A stretch of 33,018 bases of DNA from Actinomycetota bacterium (GTDB lineage Bacteria > Actinomycetota > Actinomycetes > Nanopelagicales > Nanopelagicaceae): contig WLEB01000008.1 in assembly GCA_009704505.1 (NCBI GenBank), positions 1-33,018 on the forward strand, given 5' to 3'. Made by a program: the position numbers and the translations under genes. Positions 6,794-15,236 of this stretch are shown here, one piece after another. How positions within the stretch are numbered: position 1 is the stretch's first letter; the number at the start of each line of letters is the position of its first letter. The notes below the pieces were generated by a model that saw only the letters and a list, made by a program, of their open reading frames with translations, was not told where the DNA came from and ran no database searches.

Positions 6794-9037
6794 TTACTTG
6801 ATGCGAAGAGAATTTGTTACAACAAGAACACTACTCGCAGCCATTGCAGCAGCTGCATATAAAGGTGTGAGTAAGCCAGCAGCTGCTATTGGAAGCCCAA
6901 TCACGTTATAGATCAAAGCCCAGCCCATATTGAGGCGAATTATCTTTATGGTCTTTGTTGAAAGTTTTAATGCTTCGATGACGTTATTGAGACCAGTTTG
7001 CATCAACGTAATGTCGGCGCTATTGATTGCAGTATCAGTACCTGTACCCATTGCCATTGAAAGATCAGCGGCTGTGAGTGCAGCGGCATCATTGATTCCA
7101 TCGCCAATCATTAAGACTGTGTGTCCTTCGGACTTAAGCCTTTGCACGATCTCTAACTTAGTTTCAGGTGTTGCATGGGAAACTACATAGGCCGAATCAA
7201 TACCAACAGCTGATGCCACATTTGCTGCAACCTGCGTGCTATCTCCCGTTACAAGCCAAGGTGTAATACCGCGCGCGCGAAGAGATGTAACTGTTTGAGC
7301 AGCATTGTCTTTGAGTTGATCTCCCACTGCAAAGACTGCTAGTGCAACGCCATCCCATGCTAAAACGGCAACCGTGAATCCATCTGCCTCACCTTGCTCA
7401 ATTGCAGATTTGATTGACGGATGAAAAGCTGTCGCGCTGTGAGCTACAGCTGCAGGAGAGCCAATTAAAACCACTGGAGAGAGATCTGCGATTCGAACAC
7501 GACCTGCAGCACCGGCACCTGGTGTTACAGAAAAGTCACTTACTTCACCTTTACTTGCTCCATTTGATTGTGCGTACTTAGAAATTGAAGAAGCAACTGG
7601 ATGAGAATCAAGTGACTCAATTGCCAACGCCGAGGCGAGAATATTCTTTTCGGTAAGTATTGAAGCAAATGATGCTCCTAGAGTTTTACCTGCATCTAGC
7701 GAGATTGTTGACTGCTGTACATTCATTACACCCTCAGTAAGGGTCCCAGTTTTATCAAATAAAACGGTGTCAACTTTTCGTGCTACTTCTAACGTTCTAG
7801 GTTGGCGAATGACTATTCCGCGCAACGCGCCTCGCCCCGAAGCAACAAGAAGGGCAACAGGAGTTGCCAAACCAAGTGCACATGGGCATGCAATCACTAA
7901 AACCGTAATTGCAATTGAAATCGATTTCGTTAGCGATGAACCCGTGAAATACCACCCAGCAAATGTTCCAATTGCCAATACTGTAACTATCGGTACAAAG
8001 ACAGCACTAATACGATCTGCTAGTCGTTGAATTGGCGCCTTAGTTCCCTGGGCCGTAATAACCATCGATGTAATGCGGGCTAATTCCGTATCACTCCCAA
8101 TTCTTGTTGCCCTAACAATCAAGCGACCGTTGTGATTAAAAGAGGCTCCAATAACCTGAGATCCTGGGCCAACATTAATTGGCTTTGATTCTCCTGTTAA
8201 CATCGAATTATCAACAGAGCTTTCTCCGCTAACAACGACACCATCTGTTGCTATGCGATCGCCAGGGCGGACTTCAAACTCATCGCCAATCTGTAATTGA
8301 TCAATGGAGACGATGAGCGGAAAACCCCCACGAATAATTGTTACATCTTTACTGCCGAGTGCTAGTAGTGATGAAAGAGCACTACTAGCTTTAGCTTTAG
8401 CTCGTGTTTCTAAATAGCGACCAAGAATCACAAAGAAAATTACTCCTGCAGCAACTTCGGTATAAACATCGCCGACGCCTGTTGAATTTGCATAAATTGA
8501 CCATCCGAATGCTGCAAGTGAGCCCATTGAAATCAAATTATCCATAGTCGGATGGAAAAGATTACGTAGCGCAGCTTTATGAATTGGATATGCAACAAAG
8601 ATAACTACAGGCGCACTGAGGGCGATAACTGCCCATGCAGTCGGAGAATAAAGAGGATGTGCAAGAGCAAAATAATCAAGTGCCTCATGAATCCACATAT
8701 CAATCTGATGATGCCAACTCATGACCATGGAAATTGCAACTGCAGGAATAGCAAATATTGATGCAAAAAATAGCGCGCGTGCCGATTTTTTACTGTGAAG
8801 TGTTATGGATTGTGCATCAGCTACAAGTGTTGCTGAATAGCCAGCTTTTTCTACAATCTTAATAAACCCTTTGGCATCCATCTCTGCAGGTGCCAATATG
8901 TGTGCTGTCTCTGTTGCAAAATTTACCGTAGCACTAACACCTTCGATTGAGTTAAGAGCTTTTTCAACGGTATTTACACAGGATGAACATGTCATTCCCT
9001 CTATTGAAAGAGTTGTCGGTTCAAGTGGTGTGCTCAT
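6794..9037 (-). CDS. copA: copper-translocating P1B-type ATPase
   Basis: This 747-residue P-type ATPase exports Cu+ from the cytoplasm at the cost of ATP. One N-terminal heavy-metal-associated domain carries GMTCSSC (C17, C20). Other motifs are TGES (281-284), the membrane metal site CPC (384-386), the phosphorylated Asp in DKTGT (D428), the SHP motif of the N-domain (H479-P480) and GDGIND (645-650). The Tyr-Asn pair (710-711) and MxxSS (732-736) in the last helices are the signature of Cu+ (P1B-1) pumps. The start ATG overlaps the hisN stop (ATGA), with a GGAG site inside hisN, so the two are translationally coupled. No copper chaperone or copper regulator is seen nearby. Silver transport is a possible secondary activity. 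Confidence 0.92.
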   Translation of the reverse strand: MSTPLEPTTLSIEGMTCSSCVNTVEKALNSIEGVSATVNFATETAHILAPAEMDAKGFIKIVEKAGYSATLVADAQSITLHSKKSARALFFASIFAIPAVAISMVMSWHHQIDMWIHEALDYFALAHPLYSPTAWAVIALSAPVVIFVAYPIHKAALRNLFHPTMDNLISMGSLAAFGWSIYANSTGVGDVYTEVAAGVIFFVILGRYLETRAKAKASSALSSLLALGSKDVTIIRGGFPLIVSIDQLQIGDEFEVRPGDRIATDGVVVSGESSVDNSMLTGESKPINVGPGSQVIGASFNHNGRLIVRATRIGSDTELARITSMVITAQGTKAPIQRLADRISAVFVPIVTVLAIGTFAGWYFTGSSLTKSISIAITVLVIACPCALGLATPVALLVASGRGALRGIVIRQPRTLEVARKVDTVLFDKTGTLTEGVMNVQQSTISLDAGKTLGASFASILTEKNILASALAIESLDSHPVASSISKYAQSNGASKGEVSDFSVTPGAGAAGRVRIADLSPVVLIGSPAAVAHSATAFHPSIKSAIEQGEADGFTVAVLAWDGVALAVFAVGDQLKDNAAQTVTSLRARGITPWLVTGDSTQVAANVASAVGIDSAYVVSHATPETKLEIVQRLKSEGHTVLMIGDGINDAAALTAADLSMAMGTGTDTAINSADITLMQTGLNNVIEALKLSTKTIKIIRLNMGWALIYNVIGLPIAAAGLLTPLYAAAAMAASSVLVVTNSLRIK

Positions 9038-9882
9038 GGATTAACTCCATTAACAACTTCATTGTGTAGCAATCCATTAGTAGAGATTGCGCTACTTCCA
9101 AAGGGGCCATTGCGACCAGAGATGTCAGTGAAAATACCACCAGCTTCTCGAACAATGATTTCTAACGCTGCCATGTCCCAAAGTGCCAAAGAAGGTTCTA
9201 TAGCAACATCTATGGAACCTTCCGCTACCAACATATGTGACCAAAAATCACCGATCGCACGTGTTCGCCAAGCAGAGTTCAGCATTTTTTGGAATGGCTC
9301 TAACCTAGAACCCCATCCAACAAAATCAGAGTATGAAATAGATGCATCAGAGATTGATGAGACTTTGGAAACCTTAATTCTCTTTTCTAGTGATTCATTT
9401 GAATCTAAATCTTCATTCATCTCATCGTGTGAATAGAATCGAACATAAGCACCAAGCTCGCGTGCAGCTGACCATCTACGAGAAAGTGCTGGAGCGCTAA
9501 CAACTCCAACAATTACTTCCTCAACACCTGAAGAATCAATCTCAACGAGTGCAATCAACGTAGCCCAGATTGGAACTCCGCGCATAAAATTTTTAGTTCC
9601 ATCAATTGGATCAATTACCCAATAACGAGAGCTTGCACCTTTATCACTTCCAAACTCCTCTCCCACTAAGCCGTCTTCGCTTCGGTGCATTGAAATCGCC
9701 TCACGAATTGCTGTTTCTACAGCGCGATCTGCATCGGTTACTGGGGTTGAATCTGGTTTAGTTGAAACAACTAAATCCTGTGCCTGATATCTGTCAAGTG
9801 AAATTGCATCAGCTAAATCGGCAAGTGCATGTGCAAATGCAAGATCATCTTTTAGGTCAGTGGACACGTGCGAGTTGCTCAT
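9034..9882 (-). CDS. hisN: histidinol-phosphatase, inositol-monophosphatase family
   Basis: This 282-residue Mg-dependent phosphatase is of the IMPase superfamily. Metal-binding motifs are GEEFG (74-78) and DPIDGTKNF (91-99), and a C-terminal WDMAALEIIVREAGG segment completes the site. In Actinobacteria this subgroup is usually HisN, which removes phosphate from L-histidinol phosphate in histidine synthesis. Inositol-1-phosphatase activity cannot be excluded from sequence. It follows rsgA by 12 nt and overlaps copA by ATGA. No close Shine-Dalgarno is seen. A TAGACT box 9 nt upstream of the ATG might be a -10 for an almost leaderless transcript. Residues 150-170 contain an acidic insert (HDEMNEDLDSNESLEKR) not needed for the fold. 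Confidence 0.82.
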   Translation of the reverse strand: MSNSHVSTDLKDDLAFAHALADLADAISLDRYQAQDLVVSTKPDSTPVTDADRAVETAIREAISMHRSEDGLVGEEFGSDKGASSRYWVIDPIDGTKNFMRGVPIWATLIALVEIDSSGVEEVIVGVVSAPALSRRWSAARELGAYVRFYSHDEMNEDLDSNESLEKRIKVSKVSSISDASISYSDFVGWGSRLEPFQKMLNSAWRTRAIGDFWSHMLVAEGSIDVAIEPSLALWDMAALEIIVREAGGIFTDISGRNGPFGSSAISTNGLLHNEVVNGVNP

Positions 9883-9894
9883 AATGCTTAAAGT

Positions 9895-10932
9895 CTAATC
9901 CTCTATAGAAGCAGGGGCGGCATCTTTAACGGCTAATAACGAGCGGAGACTTGCCAATCGCGCAGTTCTATGAGGATTTGCAATTCCCTCAGGGCTAGCC
10001 CACGCATCAAGTTTGCATGTTTCTTCTGCATGCGAGCAATTAGAAAGACAGTTTGCTGCAACTTCTGATAAATCACTAAATGCATCAACAATCTTTTGAT
10101 TATCAATATGTGACAGGCCAAATGCACGGATACCTGGGGTATCAATAATCCAACCGTGGTTGTCTGTAGCTGTGGAACTCTTTAATGCAAGTGCAATTGC
10201 ACTTGATGATGTATGTCGGCCTCGTCCGGTTGCCTCATTCACATCTCCAGTAAGTCGATCAGCGTCTGGAACAAGTGCGTTGATCAACGTTGATTTTCCA
10301 ACACCCGAGTGCCCAACAAGTACTGAGATTTTGCCATCTAAAACCTTATGTAAGTGAGCTAGATCTTTCTCTCGTGAACTTGACTTGATTGCTGTTGGAA
10401 TTATCTCTACATCAAGCTCTGAATACTCTGCTAGAAAATCTGGAACCTTATTCAAATCAGTCTTTGTAACTACAACCTTAGGGACAATTCCTTCAGTAAA
10501 GGCCGAAACAAGAAAGCGATCAATAAGCCCACGACGGGGTTCTGGATTTGCTGCAGCAACAACAATTATTAATTGATCTATGTTTGAAACAATAGTTCGC
10601 TCTACTTGTGCAGAATCATCAACTGTTCGACTAAGAGAGTTTCGTCTATCCTTCACGCTTACTATCCGAGCCAATGAGCCTTCATCGCCAGATACATCAC
10701 CAACTAATGAAACTTGATCTCCAACAACGACAGATTTTGGTCCGAGTTCTCGTGCACGCATGGCAGTAACTATTACGCCGTCTTCGGTTATACATGTTTG
10801 ACGACCGCGGTCGACAGTTGTTACTAATGCGAAAATTGCATCTGAATGTGAAGGCCTGTCTTTGCTTCGAGGACGGGTACTTCTAGAAGGACGCACACGG
10901 GCATCTGATTCATCGTATTCGCGGGGCGTCAT
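9895..10932 (-). CDS. rsgA: ribosome small-subunit-dependent GTPase A
   Basis: RsgA is a circularly permuted GTPase acting in late 30S subunit maturation. An N-terminal basic tail leads to an OB-fold (about 30-95). The GTPase motifs then occur in permuted order: TKTD (G4, 156-159), GHSGVGKST (G1, 207-215) and DTPGIR (G3, 264-269). A zinc finger follows with C295, C299, H301 and C306. I chose the ATG at 10930-10932, which overlaps the aroA stop as ATGA. A TTG six codons upstream would be a poorer start. Length is 345 residues, normal for the family. The aroA-rsgA pair is also adjacent in Mycobacterium. Confidence 0.92.
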   Translation of the reverse strand: MTPREYDESDARVRPSRSTRPRSKDRPSHSDAIFALVTTVDRGRQTCITEDGVIVTAMRARELGPKSVVVGDQVSLVGDVSGDEGSLARIVSVKDRRNSLSRTVDDSAQVERTIVSNIDQLIIVVAAANPEPRRGLIDRFLVSAFTEGIVPKVVVTKTDLNKVPDFLAEYSELDVEIIPTAIKSSSREKDLAHLHKVLDGKISVLVGHSGVGKSTLINALVPDADRLTGDVNEATGRGRHTSSSAIALALKSSTATDNHGWIIDTPGIRAFGLSHIDNQKIVDAFSDLSEVAANCLSNCSHAEETCKLDAWASPEGIANPHRTARLASLRSLLAVKDAAPASIED

Positions 10933-12230
10933 ACTAAAAGAGATCTCCAAAGACCTGGAAAATCAGGCAAGGTTTTACGAGTTGTTTCAATGTTTTCTAC
11001 TTCAACATCTTTAACAACTAATCCAAGTACTGCGCCAGCAGTAGCTAGTCGATGATCATCGTATGTGTGAAAAACTCCACCATGAAGTGGCGCAGGGTTT
11101 ATACGTAAAGCAGATTCTTCTTCTACTACATCTCCACCGAGCGCGTTTATTTCTCTTGTTAATGCAGCTAAACGATCGGTTTCGTGTAATCGAAGATGAC
11201 CGATATCTCGTAAGTAAGAAGGTGAGTTGGCAAGGGCGGCGAGTGCAGCAATTGATGGTGTTAACTCTCCAACATCATGGAGATCAATATCAATTCCGTT
11301 TAACTGACCATTTCCGGTAACGGTTAACCCTTTTTCATTTATGGCAACAGTTGCACCCATTGAAGTAAGAATTGTTCGAAGTTGATCACCAGGTTGGGTT
11401 GTATTTGTTGGCCAATCAGCAATGGTGACGCTTCCTCCGCACACCATTGCAATTGATAGAAATGGCGCTGCATTTGAAAGATCCGGTTCGATTACTACAT
11501 CGCATCCATGTAACTGACTTGGTTTCACACTCCACGTTTGTTGTTTTGAATCAACATCAACTGTGCCACCAAACTGGCGCACCATCTCAACTGTCATCTC
11601 AATGTGAGGCATAGAGGGCAACGTCGGTCCTTTGTGTTGCACAATAAGTCCATCTTTAAATGATGGAGCAACCAATAAAAGCGCAGATAAGAACTGACTT
11701 GATGCACTTGCATCAATGGTTAGCTTGCCACCTTTGATCTGCCCATTGCCTTGCACAGTAAGAGGAAGGCTGTATCTATTTTCGTGATCAAGAGAAATGC
11801 CAAGTTCTTCTAAAGCTTTAATTACTGGACCTAATGGACGTTCATAGGATCGCGGATCACCATCAAATGAAACTTCACCCTTTGCAAGTGCAGCAAGTGG
11901 GGGTAGAAATCGCATAACAGTTCCTGCGTTTCCAACATCGATTCTAGAACCGCCTGTAAGAGGCCCTGGTGTAACTTTCCACTGTAGTTCTTGCTGCCCA
12001 TTTACTTCAACAATAGATTCTTCAATACCAATTCCAAGAGACTTTATTCCCGCAACCATTAGTTGGCTATCTCTGGAAACAAGAGGACGGCGCAAAATAG
12101 AAGGAGAGTTCGCTTGTGCGGCCAAAATCAGAGCGCGATTGGTAACAGATTTAGAACCAGGAATCACAACGCTTAACTGCACCGGTGTAGCCCCACGGTA
12201 AATGGAAGGCCAGTTAGTGTTGTGTGTCAT
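10929..12230 (-). CDS. aroA: 3-phosphoshikimate 1-carboxyvinyltransferase (EPSP synthase)
   Basis: AroA joins shikimate-3-phosphate and phosphoenolpyruvate in the sixth step of the shikimate pathway to aromatic amino acids. The 433-residue protein has the substrate-binding PGSKSVTNRALILAA (24-38), GNAGT (100-104), DGDPRSYERPLGP (123-135) and the late HETDRLAAL segment. The duplicated inside-out barrel fold is typical in length. The ATG at 12228-12230 has no ribosome site but lies 6 nt behind a TAGAAT -10 box, so the mRNA looks leaderless. It leads a minus-strand operon with rsgA, hisN and copA. It diverges from yedK across a 77-nt spacer. Confidence 0.95.
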   Translation of the reverse strand: MTHNTNWPSIYRGATPVQLSVVIPGSKSVTNRALILAAQANSPSILRRPLVSRDSQLMVAGIKSLGIGIEESIVEVNGQQELQWKVTPGPLTGGSRIDVGNAGTVMRFLPPLAALAKGEVSFDGDPRSYERPLGPVIKALEELGISLDHENRYSLPLTVQGNGQIKGGKLTIDASASSQFLSALLLVAPSFKDGLIVQHKGPTLPSMPHIEMTVEMVRQFGGTVDVDSKQQTWSVKPSQLHGCDVVIEPDLSNAAPFLSIAMVCGGSVTIADWPTNTTQPGDQLRTILTSMGATVAINEKGLTVTGNGQLNGIDIDLHDVGELTPSIAALAALANSPSYLRDIGHLRLHETDRLAALTREINALGGDVVEEESALRINPAPLHGGVFHTYDDHRLATAGAVLGLVVKDVEVENIETTRKTLPDFPGLWRSLLV

Positions 12231-12236
12231 CGGTAC

Positions 12237-12242
12237 ATTCTA
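12237..12242 (-). promoter_or_regulatory. -10 box for leaderless aroA transcript
   Basis: TAGAAT on the minus strand ends 6 nt before the aroA ATG, and no Shine-Dalgarno exists in the gap. The -35 region is not clear; a TTGGCA at 14 nt is too close to be canonical. Confidence 0.5.
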
Positions 12243-12295
12243 ACCCCTGTCTATGATGCCAAGGATTGAATAATGAAAACGCCTTATGCCTGCGC

Positions 12296-12301
12296 TACCC
12301 T
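12296..12301 (+). promoter_or_regulatory. -10 box for leaderless yedK transcript
   Basis: TACCCT ends 6 nt before the yedK ATG and no ribosome site is present. No convincing -35 element is seen at 16-18 nt. Confidence 0.4.
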
Positions 12302-12307
12302 TGAATT

Positions 12308-13024
12308 ATGTGTGGCAGATACGCGCAAACGGCCGATATGCGCGAACTTATGGAGCAATTTGAAGTTTCTGGAACAGCTCCGCAAAAAAGCCTGCCATTA
12401 AATTGGAATATCGCACCTACAAATCCAATCTATATTATTAGGGGAACATCGCCTGATCTTGCAACTGTTTCTTGGGGTTTAATCGCTCCTTGGTTAAAAA
12501 CTTCGGTTGATGCAAAAAACTCACAATCTCGTGCAATTAATGCGCGTAGTGAATCTATTTTTGAGAAACCAACATTCAAAGATGCTTTCCGAACTACTCG
12601 CTGTCTTATTCCAGCTTCTGGATATTACGAGTGGGCAACAGCGTTAGGTAAGTATCCACCCAAACAACCTTTTTACATCTGTGCAAAAGATGACAAGCAA
12701 CTATCGATAGCTGGAATTTGGAGTAGTTGGGTTGGGTCTAGTGGAGAAATAATTGAAACAGCTTCGATAATTACTCAGGAAGCTCAAGGTCAACTCGAAG
12801 CAATTCATAGTCGAATGCCGGTTTTTATGCCCAAAGATCGCTGGCAACAGTGGTTGGATCCCAAAGAAAATAATGTAGATCGTCTGAAATCATTGATGGT
12901 TGTTGAGCGCCCTGATTTACTGGTGCAGGCCCGCCCAGTTTCACATGCTGTTAACTCAGTTGCCCGAAATGGAAAAGAGTTAACGGTAGAAACACCTCTT
13001 GGGGAGCCAGAAACTCTCTTTTAG
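12308..13024 (+). CDS. yedK: SRAP-domain abasic-site protein (YedK/HMCES family)
   Basis: SRAP proteins form a stable thiazolidine link between their N-terminal cysteine and abasic sites in single-stranded DNA, shielding the lesion. The 238-residue protein shows the whole active site: Cys2 after Met removal (MCGRYAQ), NARSE (Asn78), the [12 protein letters not shown] block (Glu108), and IHSRMPVF (His167). These correspond to C2, N75, E105 and H160 of E. coli YedK. The start is fixed by the catalytic Cys2 and appears leaderless. The sigR gene begins 17 nt downstream, so read-through is likely. The same neighbourhood (sigH, SRAP, aroA, rsgA) exists in Mycobacterium. Confidence 0.95.
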   Translation: MCGRYAQTADMRELMEQFEVSGTAPQKSLPLNWNIAPTNPIYIIRGTSPDLATVSWGLIAPWLKTSVDAKNSQSRAINARSESIFEKPTFKDAFRTTRCLIPASGYYEWATALGKYPPKQPFYICAKDDKQLSIAGIWSSWVGSSGEIIETASIITQEAQGQLEAIHSRMPVFMPKDRWQQWLDPKENNVDRLKSLMVVERPDLLVQARPVSHAVNSVARNGKELTVETPLGEPETLF

Positions 13025-13041
13025 CGATAGTGTTTTACGTG

Positions 13042-13647
13042 ATGTCAATGGACTTAGTTAAAGAAAGCTCGGCGGACCGCGCTGTCCGCTTTGAGCGCGA
13101 TGCCCTTGTCTTTACTAACCAGTTATATGCAGCCGCCTTGCGATACACAAAAAATCCTGATGATGCAAAGGATTTGGTTCAAGATACTTATTTAAAAGCT
13201 TTTTCATCTTTCCATCAATTTGAAGAAGGTACTAATTTAAAGGCCTGGCTTTATCGAGTATTAACTACGACGTTCATTAATACATATAGGAAAGATCAGC
13301 GACGTCCACAACTTTCATCCGGAGAAATAGAGGATTGGCAATTAGCCGATGCGGCTTCTCATACGAGCGATCTAGGAAAATCGGCAGAAGTGGAAGCTCT
13401 AGAAAACTTGCCAGATAGTGATATCAAACGTGCATTACAAGATATTCCCGAAGAGTTTCGAATCGCTGTCTACTTGGCCGACGTTGAGGGGTTTTCCTAT
13501 AAAGAAGTTGCCGAAATTGTAGGCGTACCGACAGGCACGGTCATGTCTCGCCTTCACCGGGGAAGAAAACAGCTGCGAGAACGGTTAACAGAGTATGCAA
13601 AGGATCTTGGATACACCACTGACAAGAAGTCGGGGGCTAAGCCATGA
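13042..13647 (+). CDS. sigR: ECF sigma factor, SigR/SigH group (thiol-oxidative stress)
   Basis: This 201-residue group-4 sigma factor has sigma region 2 at about residues 15-90 ([25 protein letters not shown] in part, ending at [19 protein letters not shown]) and region 4 at about 130-190 (helix-turn-helix [20 protein letters not shown]). Identity as SigR/SigH comes from these sequences and from the ZAS-type anti-sigma gene overlapping its stop codon (ATGA). Such factors read GGGAAT-N18/19-GTT promoters to express thioredoxin, mycothiol and protein-quality genes. The first ATG (13042) is used here. GTG codons at 13030 and 13039 and ATG at 13048 are alternatives; there is no ribosome site, and TAGTGT (13028-13033) may be a -10. 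No SigR-type promoter is seen directly upstream. Confidence 0.9.
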   Translation: MSMDLVKESSADRAVRFERDALVFTNQLYAAALRYTKNPDDAKDLVQDTYLKAFSSFHQFEEGTNLKAWLYRVLTTTFINTYRKDQRRPQLSSGEIEDWQLADAASHTSDLGKSAEVEALENLPDSDIKRALQDIPEEFRIAVYLADVEGFSYKEVAEIVGVPTGTVMSRLHRGRKQLRERLTEYAKDLGYTTDKKSGAKP

Positions 13648-14066
13648 GCGCACACTATGAGATTGCATGTAATGAAGTCTTAAACTCATTTGTTTTAATT
13701 ATTGAGGGATACATCGAAGTTCCTCAGTTAAATGAAATTGAAATTCACTTGTCACAGTGCCCATCTTGTGAATCTGAACTAAATCATGAGCAAGCAATGC
13801 GCACACTGATGCAAGAAACGCTGCGCAGAACCTGTAATGAGCAAGCACCTGATGATCTACACGATGCTATTTTCCGTCAAATTCATGGGAAAACTGCGGG
13901 TGCTTTTACAGAGGTTGTGACCCAATACAGCATGACTGAAATATCTATTGAGATTGATGAATTTGGTCAAATAGAACATCGTGAGATTCGAATAGAACAT
14001 AGTGAAGAGATTGTGGTTGTTAATAATCCTTTAGATCCAGATTTACACGATGGACAGGATAAATAG
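13644..14066 (+). CDS. rsrA: RsrA/RshA-type zinc anti-sigma factor with C-terminal extension
   Basis: RsrA holds SigR inactive under reducing conditions and releases it when its zinc-site cysteines form a disulfide. The zinc-anti-sigma pattern is present: C9, then H35-x3-C39-x2-C42, and C64, matching Cys11, His37, Cys41, Cys44 and Cys61/62 of Streptomyces RsrA. ATGA overlap with sigR indicates coupled, stoichiometric expression. The protein is 140 residues, longer than the usual 90-105. Residues ~82-140 form an acidic, beta-rich tail ([20 protein letters not shown] and on) that I cannot assign. The next gene starts two nt after its stop. Confidence 0.88.
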   Translation: MSAHYEIACNEVLNSFVLIIEGYIEVPQLNEIEIHLSQCPSCESELNHEQAMRTLMQETLRRTCNEQAPDDLHDAIFRQIHGKTAGAFTEVVTQYSMTEISIEIDEFGQIEHREIRIEHSEEIVVVNNPLDPDLHDGQDK

Positions 14067-14068
14067 TA

Positions 14069-14488
14069 ATGCAGTTCTCAGATGAGGTTCTAGGAGCAGT
14101 TGGGCTAACAGAAATGATTGTTAGGCCAGGGGACACATCATTGGCAATTGGAATTGGCGACCTACCAATAGCCTCTCCCTCACAACTGATCAACTTAATG
14201 GAGCATGCTGCAATTCTTTCTTTAGATTTATATCTTGAACCTGGACAGACAACGATTCCGGTAAGCACCGAGTTTCTATCTCTATCTCCGGCAAGTATCG
14301 GTGCTGAACTACGAGCAACTTCACGCGTAATAAATGTTGAAGGAAAAGAGTTAACTTTTGAATGTGAAGTCTATGAACATGATCGTCAAATAGCAGCTGG
14401 CTTACTAAAAAGATCAGCGGTGGAGCGAGTATCTTTCCTCGCCCGCACCGCTGCGCTTAATTTGATGAGTGAATCACCAAATAATTAA
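14069..14488 (+). CDS. hotdog-fold thioesterase, FlK-like
   Basis: This 139-residue single hotdog domain resembles the thioesterase group that includes fluoroacetyl-CoA thioesterase FlK. Visible features are the central-helix motif LINLMEHAAILSL (Glu in LME), a PGQTTIPVSTEFLSLSPASIG strand-turn that in relatives usually reads vxvxHlAPTpxG, and the closing strands GKELTFECEVYEHDRQIAAGLLKRSAV. The histidine expected in the HxAPT turn is absent here (EFLSLSP), so activity may differ or be lost. It is the third gene of sigR-rsrA and abuts the end of sodN (2-nt gap, convergent). The substrate is unknown; a link to the oxidative-stress operon is inferred from position only. Confidence 0.7.
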   Translation: MQFSDEVLGAVGLTEMIVRPGDTSLAIGIGDLPIASPSQLINLMEHAAILSLDLYLEPGQTTIPVSTEFLSLSPASIGAELRATSRVINVEGKELTFECEVYEHDRQIAAGLLKRSAVERVSFLARTAALNLMSESPNN

Positions 14489-14490
14489 AA

Positions 14491-14880
14491 TTAAGCTTTC
14501 TTTGTAGCCCAGAAAATCTCTGCGATTTCGTCAATTTTTGCAATTAACTTGTCTGCTACTGCAACATCTTGTGTGCCCTTTGTACCTGCGGCGCCAGCTA
14601 ACTTGGTTGCATCATTAAAGAGTGTATGTAGCTGTGGGTAAGCCTCAAAATGTGGTGCCTTAAAGTAATCGGTCCACAGAACCCATAGGTGTTCTTTTAC
14701 TTGATGTGAACGTTCTTCTTTGATCGCCACAGAACGTGATCGAAAATCAGCGTCGCTATTTGCTGCGTACTTTTCCATGCAAGCTTTCACTGACAGCGCC
14801 TCAATTTTTGCCTGCGCTGGGTCATAAACACCACATGGAAGATCGCAGTGTGCGTACACGGTTGTTTTTGGTGCAAACAT
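14491..14880 (-). CDS. sodN: nickel superoxide dismutase precursor
   Basis: Ni-SOD dismutates superoxide in the cytoplasm using a nickel bound by the N-terminal hook of the processed enzyme. The hook HCDLPCGVY is intact: His1, Cys2, Asp3, Cys6 and Tyr9 of the mature form. It is preceded by a 10-residue propeptide MFAPKTTVYA that must be removed to free the ligand. The ATG at 14878-14880 has an AAAGGAGA ribosome site and gives the typical short propeptide; an upstream ATG at 14946 would overlap sodX and lacks a ribosome site. The precursor is 129 residues. The processing protease sodX is divergent, 43 nt away. Confidence 0.95.
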   Translation of the reverse strand: MFAPKTTVYAHCDLPCGVYDPAQAKIEALSVKACMEKYAANSDADFRSRSVAIKEERSHQVKEHLWVLWTDYFKAPHFEAYPQLHTLFNDATKLAGAAGTKGTQDVAVADKLIAKIDEIAEIFWATKKA

Positions 14881-14923
14881 TTCGGTCTCCTTTAATTGAA
14901 CTTCAGGTGAGAGACTACCGCCC

Positions 14924-15235
14924 ATGAGCAGATTTGGCACAGTCAAGGTAGCAGGGGCATCAATGGCACCTACCTATAAGGATGGGGCCTGGTTATTTGT
15001 CCGGTGGTTCAACACTTCTCCTGAGAAAAACTTTAGCAATGGGCTCATAGGAAAAATCTACGTAATTGAAAAACGTGAACGCCCAGGAATTTTCCTTGTA
15101 AAAAGACTTAAAGATGTCAAAGAGAGCATGTATTGGGTTGAGGGAGATAACGAGAAAAGTACTGACTCACGAGTGTGGGGCTGGATTAATGAGGATGAGT
15201 TAGTTGGTCAAGTAATTTTTGCTTTAAAGAAATAA
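14924..15235 (+). CDS. sodX: nickel-type superoxide dismutase maturation protease (S26 family)
   Basis: This 103-residue S26-type serine protease has a Ser/Lys dyad: Ser13 in GASMAP and Lys60 in FLVKRL. The typical GDNEKSTDSRVWG box follows (74-86). There is no membrane anchor, which fits a soluble SodX that cleaves the SodN propeptide to expose His1. Pairing with sodN is the strongest evidence, because the two genes are co-located wherever Ni-SOD occurs. No clear ribosome site is seen before the ATG. The gene converges on kgd with a 1-nt gap. Confidence 0.92.
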   Translation: MSRFGTVKVAGASMAPTYKDGAWLFVRWFNTSPEKNFSNGLIGKIYVIEKRERPGIFLVKRLKDVKESMYWVEGDNEKSTDSRVWGWINEDELVGQVIFALKK

Positions 15236-15236
15236 C

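Noticed and set aside
9062-9436. 124-codon open frame on the plus strand inside hisN
   Set aside because: It is antisense to conserved IMPase motifs and lacks start signals; it is a shadow frame.
13001-13041. Autoregulatory SigR promoter in front of sigR
   Set aside because: No GGGAAT-N18/19-GTT arrangement was found in the yedK-sigR junction; the nearest GGGGAG lacks a GTT at the right distance.
14881-14946. Longer sodN reading starting at 14946
   Set aside because: It would add 22 residues before the normal short propeptide and overlap the divergent sodX. The ATG at 14880 has a good ribosome site and gives the expected 10-residue propeptide.
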